From Citrobacter sp. wls619 (GTDB lineage: Bacteria > Pseudomonadota > Gammaproteobacteria > Enterobacterales > Enterobacteriaceae): a stretch of 64,000 bases of DNA. Within the stretch, counting starts at the first letter, position 1, and each line of letters begins with the position of its first letter. Of this stretch, positions 20,842 through 31,900 are shown piece after piece. A program made the translations under genes and the position numbers. The notes under the pieces are model-generated. The model made no database searches and was not told the origin of the DNA. It was given only the letters and a program-made list of their open reading frames with translations. The stretch covers positions 1-64,000 of the forward strand of contig NZ_SZXJ01000045.1 of assembly GCF_005281345.1 (NCBI RefSeq). The letters run 5' to 3'.

Positions 20842-21815
20842 TCGCACGTATCTGGTCCGGTGAATCGCCGTTATGGCGATTATTACTGCCACTTTCCTGG
20901 CTGTATGGTCTGGTGAGTGGCGGGATTCGTCTATGCTACAAGCTTGGGCTTAAACGTGCATGGCGTGCGCCAGTACCGGTGGTGGTAGTCGGTAATCTGA
21001 CAGCAGGCGGCAATGGTAAAACACCAGTAGTCATCTGGCTGGTTGAACAGCTGCAGCAACGCGGTATTCGTGTGGGCGTAGTGTCTCGCGGCTATGGCGG
21101 GAAAGCAGCGACTTATCCGCTATTGCTAACGGCAGACACCACTACTGCAGAAGCGGGTGATGAGCCTGTGCTTATCTTTCAACGTACCGGCGTACCCGTA
21201 GCGGTATCTCCGGTCAGATCGGATGCGGTAAAAGCAATCCTTGCTCACCATGACGTGCAGATTATTGTGACAGACGATGGGTTACAGCACTATCGTCTGG
21301 CACGTGATGTGGAAATCGTGGTGATTGACGGTGTGCGTCGGTTTGGTAACGGCTGGTGGCTCCCTGCGGGTCCAATGCGTGAGCGTGCTGGTCGGCTGAA
21401 ATCGGTGGATGCCACGATCGTTAATGGCGGCGTTGCGCGACCGGGTGAAATTCCCATGCATCTTGAGCCGGGGCTGGCCGTTAATTTACGTACCGGTGAA
21501 CGCCGCGATGTCGCGCAACTGTCTGATATTGTTGCCATGGCGGGTATCGGCCATCCACCCCGTTTTTTTGCCACGCTTGAGGCATGTGGTGCCAGGCCAC
21601 AAAAATGTGTCGCGCTGGCGGACCATCAGTCTCTGACCTACAGTGACGTCAGTGCGTTGTTAGCCGAAGGACAATCGCTGGTGATGACGGAAAAAGATGC
21701 CGTCAAATGCCGCGCATTTGCTGATGATAACTGGTGGTATTTACCCGTTGACGCACATCTGTCAGGCGAACTGCCTGATGCGTTGCTGAATAGCTTAATC
21801 TCGCTGACTCGCTAA
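20838..21815 (+). CDS. lpxK: Tetraacyldisaccharide 4'-kinase
   Basis: A 325-residue membrane-associated kinase, three residues shorter than E. coli LpxK. It phosphorylates the 4' position of the tetraacyl disaccharide to give lipid IVA. The P-loop is [12 protein letters not shown] (about 52-63). The first ~30 residues form an amphipathic membrane-binding helix. It starts within the msbA stop codon and is followed by ycaQ after 41 bases. Confidence 0.98.
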   Translation: MIARIWSGESPLWRLLLPLSWLYGLVSGGIRLCYKLGLKRAWRAPVPVVVVGNLTAGGNGKTPVVIWLVEQLQQRGIRVGVVSRGYGGKAATYPLLLTADTTTAEAGDEPVLIFQRTGVPVAVSPVRSDAVKAILAHHDVQIIVTDDGLQHYRLARDVEIVVIDGVRRFGNGWWLPAGPMRERAGRLKSVDATIVNGGVARPGEIPMHLEPGLAVNLRTGERRDVAQLSDIVAMAGIGHPPRFFATLEACGARPQKCVALADHQSLTYSDVSALLAEGQSLVMTEKDAVKCRAFADDNWWYLPVDAHLSGELPDALLNSLISLTR

Positions 21816-21856
21816 CCGATTCAAGCTGCGGCAGCGGATCATTTATGAGGCCATAA

Positions 21857-23089
21857 ATGTCGTTGCCGCACCTTTCTTTGACGGATGCCCGTCATCTTCA
21901 CCTTGCTGCACAAGGTCTGCTGAAAAAAACACGTCGTCGGGCAACGCCGGCGGATATTCTGGCGACCATTTCTCGCATGTCCCTATTGCAAATCGATACC
22001 ATCAACATTGTCGCGCGCAGTCCCTATCTGGTGTTGTTTAGTCGTTTGGGCGACTATTCCCCCCAATGGCTCGATGACGCCTTACTGCGGGGCGAACTGA
22101 TGGAGTATTGGGCGCATGAAGCCTGTTTTTTACCGCGCAGCGACTTTACGCTGATACGCCACCGCATGCTGGCCCCGGAGAAAATGGGCTGGAAATATAA
22201 AGCGGCGTGGATGAAAGAACATGCACATGAAATTGAGCAACTGCTCCAGCACATCCAACATAACGGGCCGGTTCGTTCAGCCGATTTTGAGCATCCTCGT
22301 AAGGGCTCCAGCGGCTGGTGGGAATGGAAGCCGCATAAGCGTCATCTGGAAGGGCTTTTTACATCCGGGAAAGTGATGGTGGTGGAGCGGCGTAATTTTC
22401 AGCGAGTGTATGATTTAACGCAGCGCGTCATGCCTCATTGGGATGACGAGCGTGACCGGCTATCGCAGGATGAAGCCGAAATTGTGATGCTGGATAATAG
22501 CGCTCGTAGTTTGGGTATTTTCCGTGAGCAGTGGTTGGCAGACTACTACCGACTGAAACGTCCGGCGTTAAAAAACTGGTGTGATATGCGAAGGGAACAG
22601 CGACATATAATTCCTGTTGATGTAGAAGGGCTGGGTACCCTGTGGCTGCATAGCAACCTTCAGCCGCAACTGGAACTTGCTCTGGCAGGAAAGTTGACTG
22701 CCACTCACAGCGCTGTTTTATCCCCGTTTGATCCGGTGGTCTGGGATCGTAAACGAGCTGAACAGCTGTTTGATTTTAGCTACCGACTGGAATGCTATAC
22801 GCCAGCGACCAAACGTCAGTACGGCTATTTTGTCTTACCTCTGCTGCATCGTGGCCAGTTGGTTGGACGTATAGATGCCAAAATGCACCGTAAAACCGGT
22901 GTACTGGAAGTCATTTCACTGTGGTTACAAGATGGCGTTAGGTCCGGGGTGACGCTGCAAAAAGGCTTGCTCCAGGCCATCAGTGATTTTGCTCGCTGGC
23001 AGCAGGCGACGCGAGTGACATTGGGGAATTGCCCGGACGGTTTATTTGCTGACTCTCGGCACGGTTGGGAAATAGACCCAGCCTCTTAA
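21857..23089 (+). CDS. ycaQ: Interstrand-crosslink DNA glycosylase YcaQ (AlkZ-like)
   Basis: A 410-residue HTH_42 winged-helix protein, the same length as E. coli YcaQ. This family unhooks DNA interstrand crosslinks and removes bulky N7-alkyl adducts. The catalytic Q-x-D motif is intact as Gln45-Ile46-Asp47 in LLQIDTINIV. It sits inside a lipid A/KDO gene cluster with no functional link visible; the position is conserved in E. coli. AGGCCATAA before the ATG is a weak ribosome-binding site. Confidence 0.93.
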   Translation: MSLPHLSLTDARHLHLAAQGLLKKTRRRATPADILATISRMSLLQIDTINIVARSPYLVLFSRLGDYSPQWLDDALLRGELMEYWAHEACFLPRSDFTLIRHRMLAPEKMGWKYKAAWMKEHAHEIEQLLQHIQHNGPVRSADFEHPRKGSSGWWEWKPHKRHLEGLFTSGKVMVVERRNFQRVYDLTQRVMPHWDDERDRLSQDEAEIVMLDNSARSLGIFREQWLADYYRLKRPALKNWCDMRREQRHIIPVDVEGLGTLWLHSNLQPQLELALAGKLTATHSAVLSPFDPVVWDRKRAEQLFDFSYRLECYTPATKRQYGYFVLPLLHRGQLVGRIDAKMHRKTGVLEVISLWLQDGVRSGVTLQKGLLQAISDFARWQQATRVTLGNCPDGLFADSRHGWEIDPAS

Positions 23090-23140
23090 TTGATTATGTT
23101 AATATTTACGGATTCACAATCCGGTCCATCTGGAGGAACT

Positions 23141-24066
<926 letters not shown>

Positions 24067-24090
24067 TTTTTCTCACGATTCTCCATCAAG

Positions 24091-24154
24091 GTTCGCTGAA
24101 TAATTTAAGTTGCAGGAGGCTTTACTCACCTGCAGCTTGAAGTATGACGCGTAT
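24091..24154 (+). repeat. Internally deleted ERIC derivative (64 bp) after kdsB
   Basis: TGAATAATTTAAGTTGCAGG at the left and CCTGCAGCTTGAAGTATGAC plus GCGTAT at the right correspond to the two ends of the full-length ERIC at 16031-16155, but about 60 bp of the core are missing and replaced by a short loop (AGGCTTTACTCA). The result is a compact hairpin with stem AAGTTGCAGG/CCTGCAGCTT. Short ERIC derivatives of this kind are known in enterobacteria. Confidence 0.85.
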
Positions 24155-24283
24155 TTTTGGGAGGCGTATCGTATCGTTACGCTTTTCCTCCACTTTTCTT
24201 TTCATCAATTGATCTCATCCGGGTGACATCTGTCTGCACGACGCTCATTATGAAAGCAGTAGCATTTATGAGGGCAATCTGAA

Positions 24284-25177
24284 ATGGAACAGTTGCGTGC
24301 CGAACTCAGCCATCTGTTGGGTGAAAAACTCAGTCGTATTGAATGCGTAAATGAAAAAGTGGATACGGCCCTGTGGTCACTGTATGACAGCCAGGGAAAT
24401 CCGATGCCACTGATGGCGAGAAGTTTCACCACACCGGGGATGGCGCAGCAGTTAGCATGGAAAACCACCATGCTGGCACGCAGCGGGACGGTGCGTATGC
24501 CAGTCATTTATGGGGTCTTAACGCACGAAGAGCACCCCGGCCCTGATGTCCTGTTGCTTGAACGTTTACGCGGTGTGCCGGTAGAAGCGCCTGCCCGAAC
24601 CCCGGAACGCTGGGAGCATTTAAAAGATCAGATCGTGGAAGGCTTATTGTCGTGGCACCGTCAGGACAGTCGTGGCTGTGTGGGGGCGGTGGACAATACG
24701 CAAGAGAATCTCTGGCCATCCTGGTATCGGCAGCGTGTTGAAGTGCTATGGAGCACGTTAAACCAGTTCAACAACACCGGACTGACGATGCAGGACAAGC
24801 GGATTTTGTTTCGTACCCGAGAATGCTTACCCGCCTTGTTTGAAGGCTTTAATGATAATTGCGTACTGATCCACGGTAATTTCAGTTTACGCAGTATGCT
24901 CAAAGATGCCCGTAGCGATCAGCTTCTGGCGATGGTGGGGCCAGGCTTAATGCTGTGGGCGCCGAGAGAGTATGAATTGTTCCGCTTAATGGACAATGCG
25001 CTGGCGGAAAGCCTGTTGTGGCAATATTTACAACGCGCGCCGGTGGCGGAATCATTTATCTGGCGGCGCTGGCTATATGTGTTGTGGGATGAGGTTGCGC
25101 AACTGGTCAATACCGGGCGTTTTAGCCGCTCTAACTTTGATCTGGCGACTAAATCTCTGCTGCCCTGGCTTGCCTGA
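24284..25177 (+). CDS. ycbJ: Kinase-fold protein YcbJ, probable pseudo-phosphotransferase
   Basis: A 297-residue protein matching E. coli YcbJ. The overall pattern resembles the aminoglycoside phosphotransferase/choline kinase fold. However, the catalytic HGD motif reads HGN (His197-Gly198-Asn199, in LIHGNFSLRS), and the region where a metal-binding Asp would follow reads MVGPGLMLWAPREYEL, without it. It is therefore probably not an active kinase. No function is known to me. It is a single gene, convergent with elyC across a REP pair. Confidence 0.9.
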   Translation: MEQLRAELSHLLGEKLSRIECVNEKVDTALWSLYDSQGNPMPLMARSFTTPGMAQQLAWKTTMLARSGTVRMPVIYGVLTHEEHPGPDVLLLERLRGVPVEAPARTPERWEHLKDQIVEGLLSWHRQDSRGCVGAVDNTQENLWPSWYRQRVEVLWSTLNQFNNTGLTMQDKRILFRTRECLPALFEGFNDNCVLIHGNFSLRSMLKDARSDQLLAMVGPGLMLWAPREYELFRLMDNALAESLLWQYLQRAPVAESFIWRRWLYVLWDEVAQLVNTGRFSRSNFDLATKSLLPWLA

Positions 25178-25190
25178 ATATCCGGTTGCG

Positions 25191-25285
25191 GCCTTGCCGG
25201 ATGGCGGCGTGAGCGTCTTATCCGGCCTACAATTGAGCGCTGAACACGCCGGCCTGATAAGACGCGTGAGTGTCGCCATCAGGCA
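25191..25285. repeat. REP/BIME pair between ycbJ and elyC
   Basis: Two units, 25191-25230 (GCCGGATGGCGGCGTGAGCG then TCTTATCCGGCCTAC) and 25248-25285 (GCCGGCCTGATAAGACGCG then TCGCCATCAGGCA), match the REP consensus. They fill the gap between the convergent genes ycbJ and elyC, the typical site for such repeats, and probably define both mRNA 3' ends. Confidence 0.88.
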
Positions 25286-25294
25286 GCATTTCTG

Positions 25295-26059
25295 TCAATG
25301 TTCCGATCCCTTCAGCCACTGCCAGATGCGTCCCAACGTTTCGTAACCAACCCGATCGCTATGCATCAGCCAGACAGGCGAAGGAATTGCTCGCTCCCAC
25401 GGATTGAGCGGTGAATCGATAGCCAGTTGATTAGCGGGTGCAGGCAAAGGATGCAGTCCGGCCTGCTGGAAGAAAATCATCGCACGCGGTAAGTGTGATG
25501 CGGATGTCACCAGCAGGAACGGCGCATCGCCAATGGCCTGTTTTACTGCGGTCGCTTCTTCTTCGGTGTCTTTAGGTTTATCCAGCGTAATGATCTCGCT
25601 GCGGGGGATGCCCAGCGACTGCGCCACGCGAGCGCCAGCTTCAGCCGTGCTGACGTTATTGGTTTTCGCGGCAGCGCCGGTAAAAATCAGTTTCGATCCG
25701 GGGTTCGCTCGCCACAAACGAATACCTTCATTCAGACGCGGAAGACTATTATTGATGAGGTTAGAACTTGGCGCCCACTGCGGATTCCAGGTATACCCGC
25801 CGCCCAGCACCACAATGTATTCCACTTTTTGCGTATCCTGCCAGGTAGGATAACTGTCTTCAAGCGGTTTCAGCAGACGATCGGCGACAGGTTGCAGGCT
25901 AAGCAGTAAAAGTGCGAGCCAACTCAGGCTGATACACACTTTCCCCGTTTTCTGAAAGCGGCTAAACCAGATCAACCCCAGGCCGATGCCCATCACAAGC
26001 AGCATCAACGGAAGCGGCAGCATCATACCGCCAATCACTTTCTTCAGCGTAAAAAGCAT
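25295..26059 (-). CDS. elyC: Envelope biogenesis factor ElyC (DUF218)
   Basis: A 254-residue protein with two N-terminal membrane helices (about 10-30 and 37-57) and a periplasmic DUF218 domain starting near VVLGGGYTWNP. E. coli ElyC affects peptidoglycan synthesis, apparently at the lipid carrier step, and enterobacterial common antigen metabolism. The C-terminus (LKGSEH) is five residues shorter than the K-12 protein as I recall it. It is transcribed away from cmoM across 135 bases. Confidence 0.92.
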   Translation of the reverse strand: MLFTLKKVIGGMMLPLPLMLLVMGIGLGLIWFSRFQKTGKVCISLSWLALLLLSLQPVADRLLKPLEDSYPTWQDTQKVEYIVVLGGGYTWNPQWAPSSNLINNSLPRLNEGIRLWRANPGSKLIFTGAAAKTNNVSTAEAGARVAQSLGIPRSEIITLDKPKDTEEEATAVKQAIGDAPFLLVTSASHLPRAMIFFQQAGLHPLPAPANQLAIDSPLNPWERAIPSPVWLMHSDRVGYETLGRIWQWLKGSEH

Positions 26060-26194
26060 CCTTTTTGGTTCCTTTTTTAACCATATAGCAGGGGATCTGC
26101 ACCGATATTACACCAGGAAGGTTCATTCTCGGCGTGGGTGTGACAAAATAGCGGTTTTACTTAGTCGCCCTAAAGCCAGCCTGTGGAGAGCCCG

Positions 26195-26974
26195 ATGCGG
26201 GATCGCAATTTTGATGACATTGCAGAGAAGTTTTCCCGTAACATTTACGGCACCACCAAAGGTCAATTAAGACAGGCTATTCTTTGGCAGGATTTGGATC
26301 GCTTACTGCCCACGCTCGGTGAACAGAAATTACGTATTCTGGATGCGGGGGGGGGCGAAGGGCAAACGGCCATCAAAATGGCGGGGCGCGGTCACTTCGT
26401 GACATTATGCGACCTGTCCGGTGAGATGATCGCCCGTGCGCAACAGGCAGCAGAGGCAAAAGGTGTGAGCGGAAACATGCATTTCATACAATGCGCCGCT
26501 CAGGATGTTGCTGCGCATTTGGAAAGCCCGGTTGATCTGATATTGTTTCATGCTGTGCTGGAATGGGTGGCTGAACCAGTTTGCGTGCTGCAAACCCTGT
26601 GGTCGGTATTACGTCCCGGCGGCGCGTTATCGTTAATGTTCTACAATGCTAACGGTCTGCTGATGCACAACATGGTCGCAGGGAATTTTGACTATGTGCA
26701 GGTTGGGATGCCAAAACGTAAAAAACGTACGCTTTCACCAGACTATCCGCGTGAACCAGGACAGGTTTATCAGTGGCTGGAAGAGATCGGTTGGCAGATA
26801 ACCGGTAAGACAGGCGTACGCGTGTTTCATGATTATCTGCGAGATAAGCATCAACAGCGTGACGGTTATGAAATGTTACTTGAGTTAGAAACGCGCTATT
26901 GCCGCCAGGAGCCGTATATCAGCCTTGGCCGCTATATTCATGTCACCGCGCGCAAACCGCAGATGCAAGGATAA
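26195..26974 (+). CDS. cmoM: tRNA 5-carboxymethoxyuridine methyltransferase
   Basis: A 259-residue class I SAM methyltransferase, formerly SmtA, with SAM motif I LDAGGGEGQTA at residues 49-59. It methylates cmo5U34 to mcmo5U in a subset of tRNAs. The start is ATG 26195 (MRDRNFDDIA) behind GGAGAG; an ATG four codons earlier is less likely. It is the first gene of cmoM-mukF-mukE-mukB: mukF begins three bases after its stop. Confidence 0.95.
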   Translation: MRDRNFDDIAEKFSRNIYGTTKGQLRQAILWQDLDRLLPTLGEQKLRILDAGGGEGQTAIKMAGRGHFVTLCDLSGEMIARAQQAAEAKGVSGNMHFIQCAAQDVAAHLESPVDLILFHAVLEWVAEPVCVLQTLWSVLRPGGALSLMFYNANGLLMHNMVAGNFDYVQVGMPKRKKRTLSPDYPREPGQVYQWLEEIGWQITGKTGVRVFHDYLRDKHQQRDGYEMLLELETRYCRQEPYISLGRYIHVTARKPQMQG

Positions 26975-26977
26975 CCT

Positions 26978-28300
26978 ATGAGTGAATTTTCCCAGACAGT
27001 CCCCGAACTGGTTGCCTGGGCCAGAAAAAATGACTTCTCCATCTCTCTGCCGGTAGACAGACTTTCGTTCCTGCTGGCGGTAGCCACGCTGAACGGTGAG
27101 CGACTTGACGGTGAGATGAGCGAAGGCGAGCTGGTGGATGCGTTCCGCCATGTGAGTGATGCGTTTGAGCAAACCAGCGAAACCATCGGTGTTCGCGCCA
27201 ATAACGCGATTAACGATATGGTACGTCAACGTCTGCTGAACCGCTTTACCAGCGAGCTAGCGGAAGGTAACGCTATTTATCGTTTAACGCCGCTGGGGAT
27301 TGGCATTACGGATTACTATATTCGCCAGCGTGAATTCTCTACATTGCGTTTGTCGATGCAGTTGTCGATTGTTGCTGGTGAGCTGAAGCGCGCGGCAGAT
27401 GCCGCTGCGGAAGGTGGAGATGAATTCCACTGGCACCGCAACGTCTATGCGCCATTGAAGTATTCGGTAGCGGAAATTTTCGACAGTATCGATTTGACTC
27501 AGCGCATTATGGATGAGCAGCAGCAGCAGGTAAAAGACGATATCGCACAGTTGCTGAACAAAGACTGGCGGGCGGCAATTTCCAGCTGTGAAATGCTACT
27601 GTCTGAAACGTCTGGTACGCTGCGTGAGCTGCAGGATACGCTGGAAGCCGCAGGCGATAAGCTGCAGGCGAACCTGTTACGCATTCAGGACGCAACGATG
27701 GCGCATGACGATTTGCATTTCGTCGACAGGCTGGTGTTCGACCTGCAAAGCAAGCTCGACCGTATTATCAGTTGGGGTCAGCAATCGATCGATTTGTGGA
27801 TCGGCTATGATCGTCACGTGCACAAGTTTATTCGTACCGCTATTGATATGGACAAAAATCGCGTCTTTGCCCAGCGTTTACGTCAGTCTGTCCAGAGCTA
27901 TTTTGACGATCCGTGGGCGTTGACCTACGCCAATGCCGATCGTCTCCTGGATATGCGTGATGAAGAGATGGTGCTGCGTGATGAAGAGGTCACTGGCGAG
28001 TTGCCCGCTGACCTGGAATATGAAGAATTTAACGAGATCCGCGAACAGCTGGCGGCAATTATCGAAGAACAGTTGGCTATCTATAAATCCAGACAAACGC
28101 CACTGGATCTCGGATTGGTCGTGCGCGAGTATCTGGCGCAATACCCACGTGCGCGTCACTTCGACGTTGCGCGTATTGTTATCGATCAGGCGGTACGTCT
28201 TGGCGTAGCGCAAGCAGACTTCACCGGACTGCCAGCCAAATGGCAGCCGATTAATGATTACGGAGCCAAGGTACAGGCGCATGTCATTGACAAATATTGA
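26978..28300 (+). CDS. mukF: Chromosome partition protein MukF (kleisin)
   Basis: A 440-residue protein, full length. MukF is the kleisin of the MukBEF condensin: an N-terminal winged-helix dimerisation domain, a helical middle region, an acidic linker, and a C-terminal winged helix that binds the MukB head. An acidic stretch (about 328-350, rich in Asp and Glu) marks the linker. It overlaps mukE by 20 bases, enforcing coupled expression. Confidence 0.98.
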   Translation: MSEFSQTVPELVAWARKNDFSISLPVDRLSFLLAVATLNGERLDGEMSEGELVDAFRHVSDAFEQTSETIGVRANNAINDMVRQRLLNRFTSELAEGNAIYRLTPLGIGITDYYIRQREFSTLRLSMQLSIVAGELKRAADAAAEGGDEFHWHRNVYAPLKYSVAEIFDSIDLTQRIMDEQQQQVKDDIAQLLNKDWRAAISSCEMLLSETSGTLRELQDTLEAAGDKLQANLLRIQDATMAHDDLHFVDRLVFDLQSKLDRIISWGQQSIDLWIGYDRHVHKFIRTAIDMDKNRVFAQRLRQSVQSYFDDPWALTYANADRLLDMRDEEMVLRDEEVTGELPADLEYEEFNEIREQLAAIIEEQLAIYKSRQTPLDLGLVVREYLAQYPRARHFDVARIVIDQAVRLGVAQADFTGLPAKWQPINDYGAKVQAHVIDKY

Positions 28301-28985
28301 ACAAGTGATGCCGGTCAAGCTGGCGCAGGCGCTGGCGAATCCGTTATTTCCGGCGCTGGATAGCGCCTTACGTTCGGGTCGCCATATCGGCCTGGATGAA
28401 CTGGATAATCATGCCTTCCTGATGGATTTTCAGGAGTATTTTGAAGAGTTTTACAGCCGCTATAACGTGGAATTGATTCGTGCGCCGGAGGGGTTCTTCT
28501 ATCTACGCCCGCGTTCAACCACGCTTATTCCGCGCTCGGTCTTGTCTGAACTGGACATGATGGTCGGTAAAATTCTTTGCTATCTCTATCTCAGCCCGGA
28601 ACGTCTGGCGAATGAAGGGATCTTTACCCAGCAAGAACTGTATGACGAGCTGCTAACGCTGGCTGATGAAGCCAAATTGCTGAAGCTAGTGAACAACCGT
28701 TCAACCGGTTCAGACGTTGACCGCCAGAAGCTACAGGAAAAGGTACGCTCTTCACTTAACCGCCTGCGCCGTTTAGGCATGGTGTGGTTTATGGGCCACG
28801 ACAGCAGCAAATTCCGTATTACGGAGTCTGTGTTCCGCTTTGGCGCGGATGTGCGCAGCGGCGACGATCCACGCGAAGCGCAGCGTCGCTTAATTCGTGA
28901 TGGTGAGGCGATGTCGGTCGAGAACCACCTGCAGCTCAATGATGAGCCAGAAGATAATCAGCCGGACAGTGGAGAGGAAGAATAA
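28281..28985 (+). CDS. mukE: Chromosome partition protein MukE
   Basis: A 234-residue winged-helix (kite) protein, full length. Two MukE dimers bind the MukF middle region and regulate the MukB ATPase. The start is ATG 28281 ([10 protein letters not shown]), inside the end of mukF; an ATG nine codons earlier would give a longer overlap and is not used in the homologue. The C-terminus ends in an acidic tail. The TAA stop shares one base with the mukB ATG. Confidence 0.98.
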   Translation: MSLTNIEQVMPVKLAQALANPLFPALDSALRSGRHIGLDELDNHAFLMDFQEYFEEFYSRYNVELIRAPEGFFYLRPRSTTLIPRSVLSELDMMVGKILCYLYLSPERLANEGIFTQQELYDELLTLADEAKLLKLVNNRSTGSDVDRQKLQEKVRSSLNRLRRLGMVWFMGHDSSKFRITESVFRFGADVRSGDDPREAQRRLIRDGEAMSVENHLQLNDEPEDNQPDSGEEE

Positions 28986-31900
28986 TGATTGAACGCGGTA
29001 AATTTCGCTCACTTACGCTGATTAACTGGAATGGTTTTTTTGCTCGTACGTTTGACCTTGATGAGCTGGTTACCACGCTGTCGGGTGGGAACGGGGCGGG
29101 TAAATCCACCACCATGGCGGCATTCGTTACAGCGCTTATCCCGGATTTAACCCTGCTGCATTTTCGTAATACCACCGAAGCCGGTGCAACCAGCGGCTCA
29201 CGCGATAAAGGTCTGCACGGAAAGCTGAAAGCAGGTGTCTGTTACTCGATGCTTGACGTGCTCAACTCGCGCCATCAGCGTGTGGTCGTCGGCGTGCGTC
29301 TGCAGCAGGTTGCCGGGCGCGATCGTAAAGTGGACATCAAACCGTTTGCGATTCAGGGGTTGCCGATGTCGGTGCAACCAACCCAACTGGTTACGGAAAC
29401 CCTGAACGAACGCCAGGCTCGCGTTCTGTCTCTCGCCGAGCTGAAAGAGAAGCTTGATGAGATGGAAGGTGTGCAGTTTAAGCAGTTTAACTCGATCACC
29501 GATTATCACTCGTTGATGTTCGATTTGGGCATCATTGCCCGTCGTCTGCGCTCTGCGTCCGACCGTAGTAAATTCTATCGCCTGATTGAAGCCTCGCTGT
29601 ACGGCGGTATCTCCAGCGCCATTACCCGCTCGCTGCGCGATTACCTGCTGCCAGAAAACAGCGGCGTGCGTAAAGCGTTCCAGGATATGGAAGCGGCGCT
29701 GCGTGAAAACCGTATGACGCTGGAAGCCATTCGCGTCACCCAGTCAGATCGTGACCTGTTTAAGCATTTGATCAGCGAAGCGACCAACTATGTGGCAGCA
29801 GACTATATGCGCCACGCTAATGAACGTCGTATTCACCTCGACAAAGCGCTGGAATATCGTCGTGAACTGTACACCTCGCGCCAGCAGCTGGCGGCTGAGC
29901 AGTATAAGCACGTAGATATGGCGCGCGAGCTGGGTGAGCATAACGGCGCAGAAGGCGATCTTGAAGCCGATTATCAGGCGGCAAGCGATCACCTGAATCT
30001 GGTGCAAACTGCGCTGCGTCAGCAGGAAAAGATTGAACGCTATGAAGCGGATCTCGAAGAACTGCAGGTCCGTCTCGAAGAACAAAACGAGGTGGTTGCG
30101 GAAGCCGTTGACCGCCAGGATGAAAACGAAGCCCGTGCGGAAGCCGCCGAGCTGGAAGTGGATGAGCTGAAAAGCCAGTTGGCCGATTACCAGCAGGCGC
30201 TGGACGTTCAGCAAACGCGAGCCATCCAGTATACTCAGGCGATTCAGGCGCTGAGCCGAGCCAAAGAGCTTTGCCATTTACCGGATCTCACCGCAGACAG
30301 TGCCGCGGAATGGCTGGAAACCTTCCAGGTCAAAGAGCAGGAAGCGACCGAGAAGTTGCTGACGCTGGAACAAAAAATGAGCGTGGCGCAAACTGCGCAC
30401 AGCCAGTTCGAGCAGGCTTATCAGCTGGTGGCGGCTATCAATGGCCCACTGGCGCGTGGTGAGGCCTGGAGCGTCGCACGTGAGCTGCTGCGTGAAGGTG
30501 TTGAACAACGTCATCTGGCGGAACAAGTTCAGCCATTGCGCATGCGTCTGAGCGAGCTGGAACAGCGTCTGCGCGAACAGCAGGAAGCCGAGCGTCTGCT
30601 GGCTGAATTCTGCAAACGTCAGGGTAAGCATTTCGATATCGATGAGCTTGAGGCTCTGCATCAGGAGCTGGAAGCGCGCATTGCCGCCTTGTCTGACAGC
30701 GTATCGTCTGCCAGCGAACAGCGGATGGCGCTGCGTCAGGAACAGGAACAGCTGCAATCCCGTATTCAGCATTTAATGCAACGCGCGCCGGTCTGGCTGG
30801 CTGCGCAAAATAGCCTGAATCAACTGAGCGAACAGTGCGGTGAAGAGTTTACCTCCAGCCAGGACGTGACCGAGTATTTGCAGCAATTGCTGGAGCGCGA
30901 GCGTGAAGCCATTGTTGAACGCGATGAAGTCGGTGCGCGTAAAAATGCAGTTGATGAAGAAATTGAACGTTTAAGTCAGCCGGGCGGGGCGGAAGATCAG
31001 CGTCTGAACGCACTGGCGGAACGTTTTGGCGGCGTGCTGCTGTCTGAAATCTATGACGATGTTAGCCTCGAAGATGCGCCGTACTTCTCTGCACTGTATG
31101 GCCCTTCGCGGCATGCCATCGTGGTGCCGGATTTGTCGCTGATTACTGAGCAACTTGATGGGCTGACGGATTGCCCGGAAGACCTCTACTTCATCGAAGG
31201 GGACCCGCAGTCGTTTGATGACAGCGTCTTCAGCGTCGATGAACTTGAAAAAGCGGTGGTGGTGAAAACCGCCGAGCGCCAGTGGCGTTACTCCCGCTTC
31301 CCAACGGTGCCGATTTTTGGTCGTGCCGCGCGTGAAAGCCGTATCGAAACGCTGCACGCTGAGCGTGAGGGGCTGTCTGAACGTTTTGCGACGCTTTCAT
31401 TCGACGTACAGAAAACCCAGCGTCTGCATCAGGCATTTAGTCGCTTTATCGGCAGCCATCTGTCGGTAGCGTTTGAGGCCGATCCAGAAGCCGAAATTCG
31501 TCAGTTGAACAGCCGTCGCGTTGAGCTCGAACGTGCGCTCACCAACCATGAAAATGATAACCAGCAAAGTCGTACGCAGTTTGAACAAGCGAAAGAAGGT
31601 GTTTCTGCCCTGAACCGCCTGCTGCCGCGTTTAAATTTGCTGGCGGATGACACATTAGCCGATCGCGCGGACGAAATTCGCGAACGCCTGGATGAAGCGC
31701 AGGAAGCGGCGCGTTTTATTCAACAACATGGTAATCAGTTGGCCAAACTGGAACCGATGGTTTCCGTTCTGCAAAATGACCCAGAGCAGTTTGAACAGCT
31801 GAAAGAAGACTACGCGTATTCTCAGCAGATGCAGCGTGATGCACGTCAGCAGGCCTTTGCGCTGACCGAAGTCGTACAGCGTCGGGCGCATTTTAGTTAT

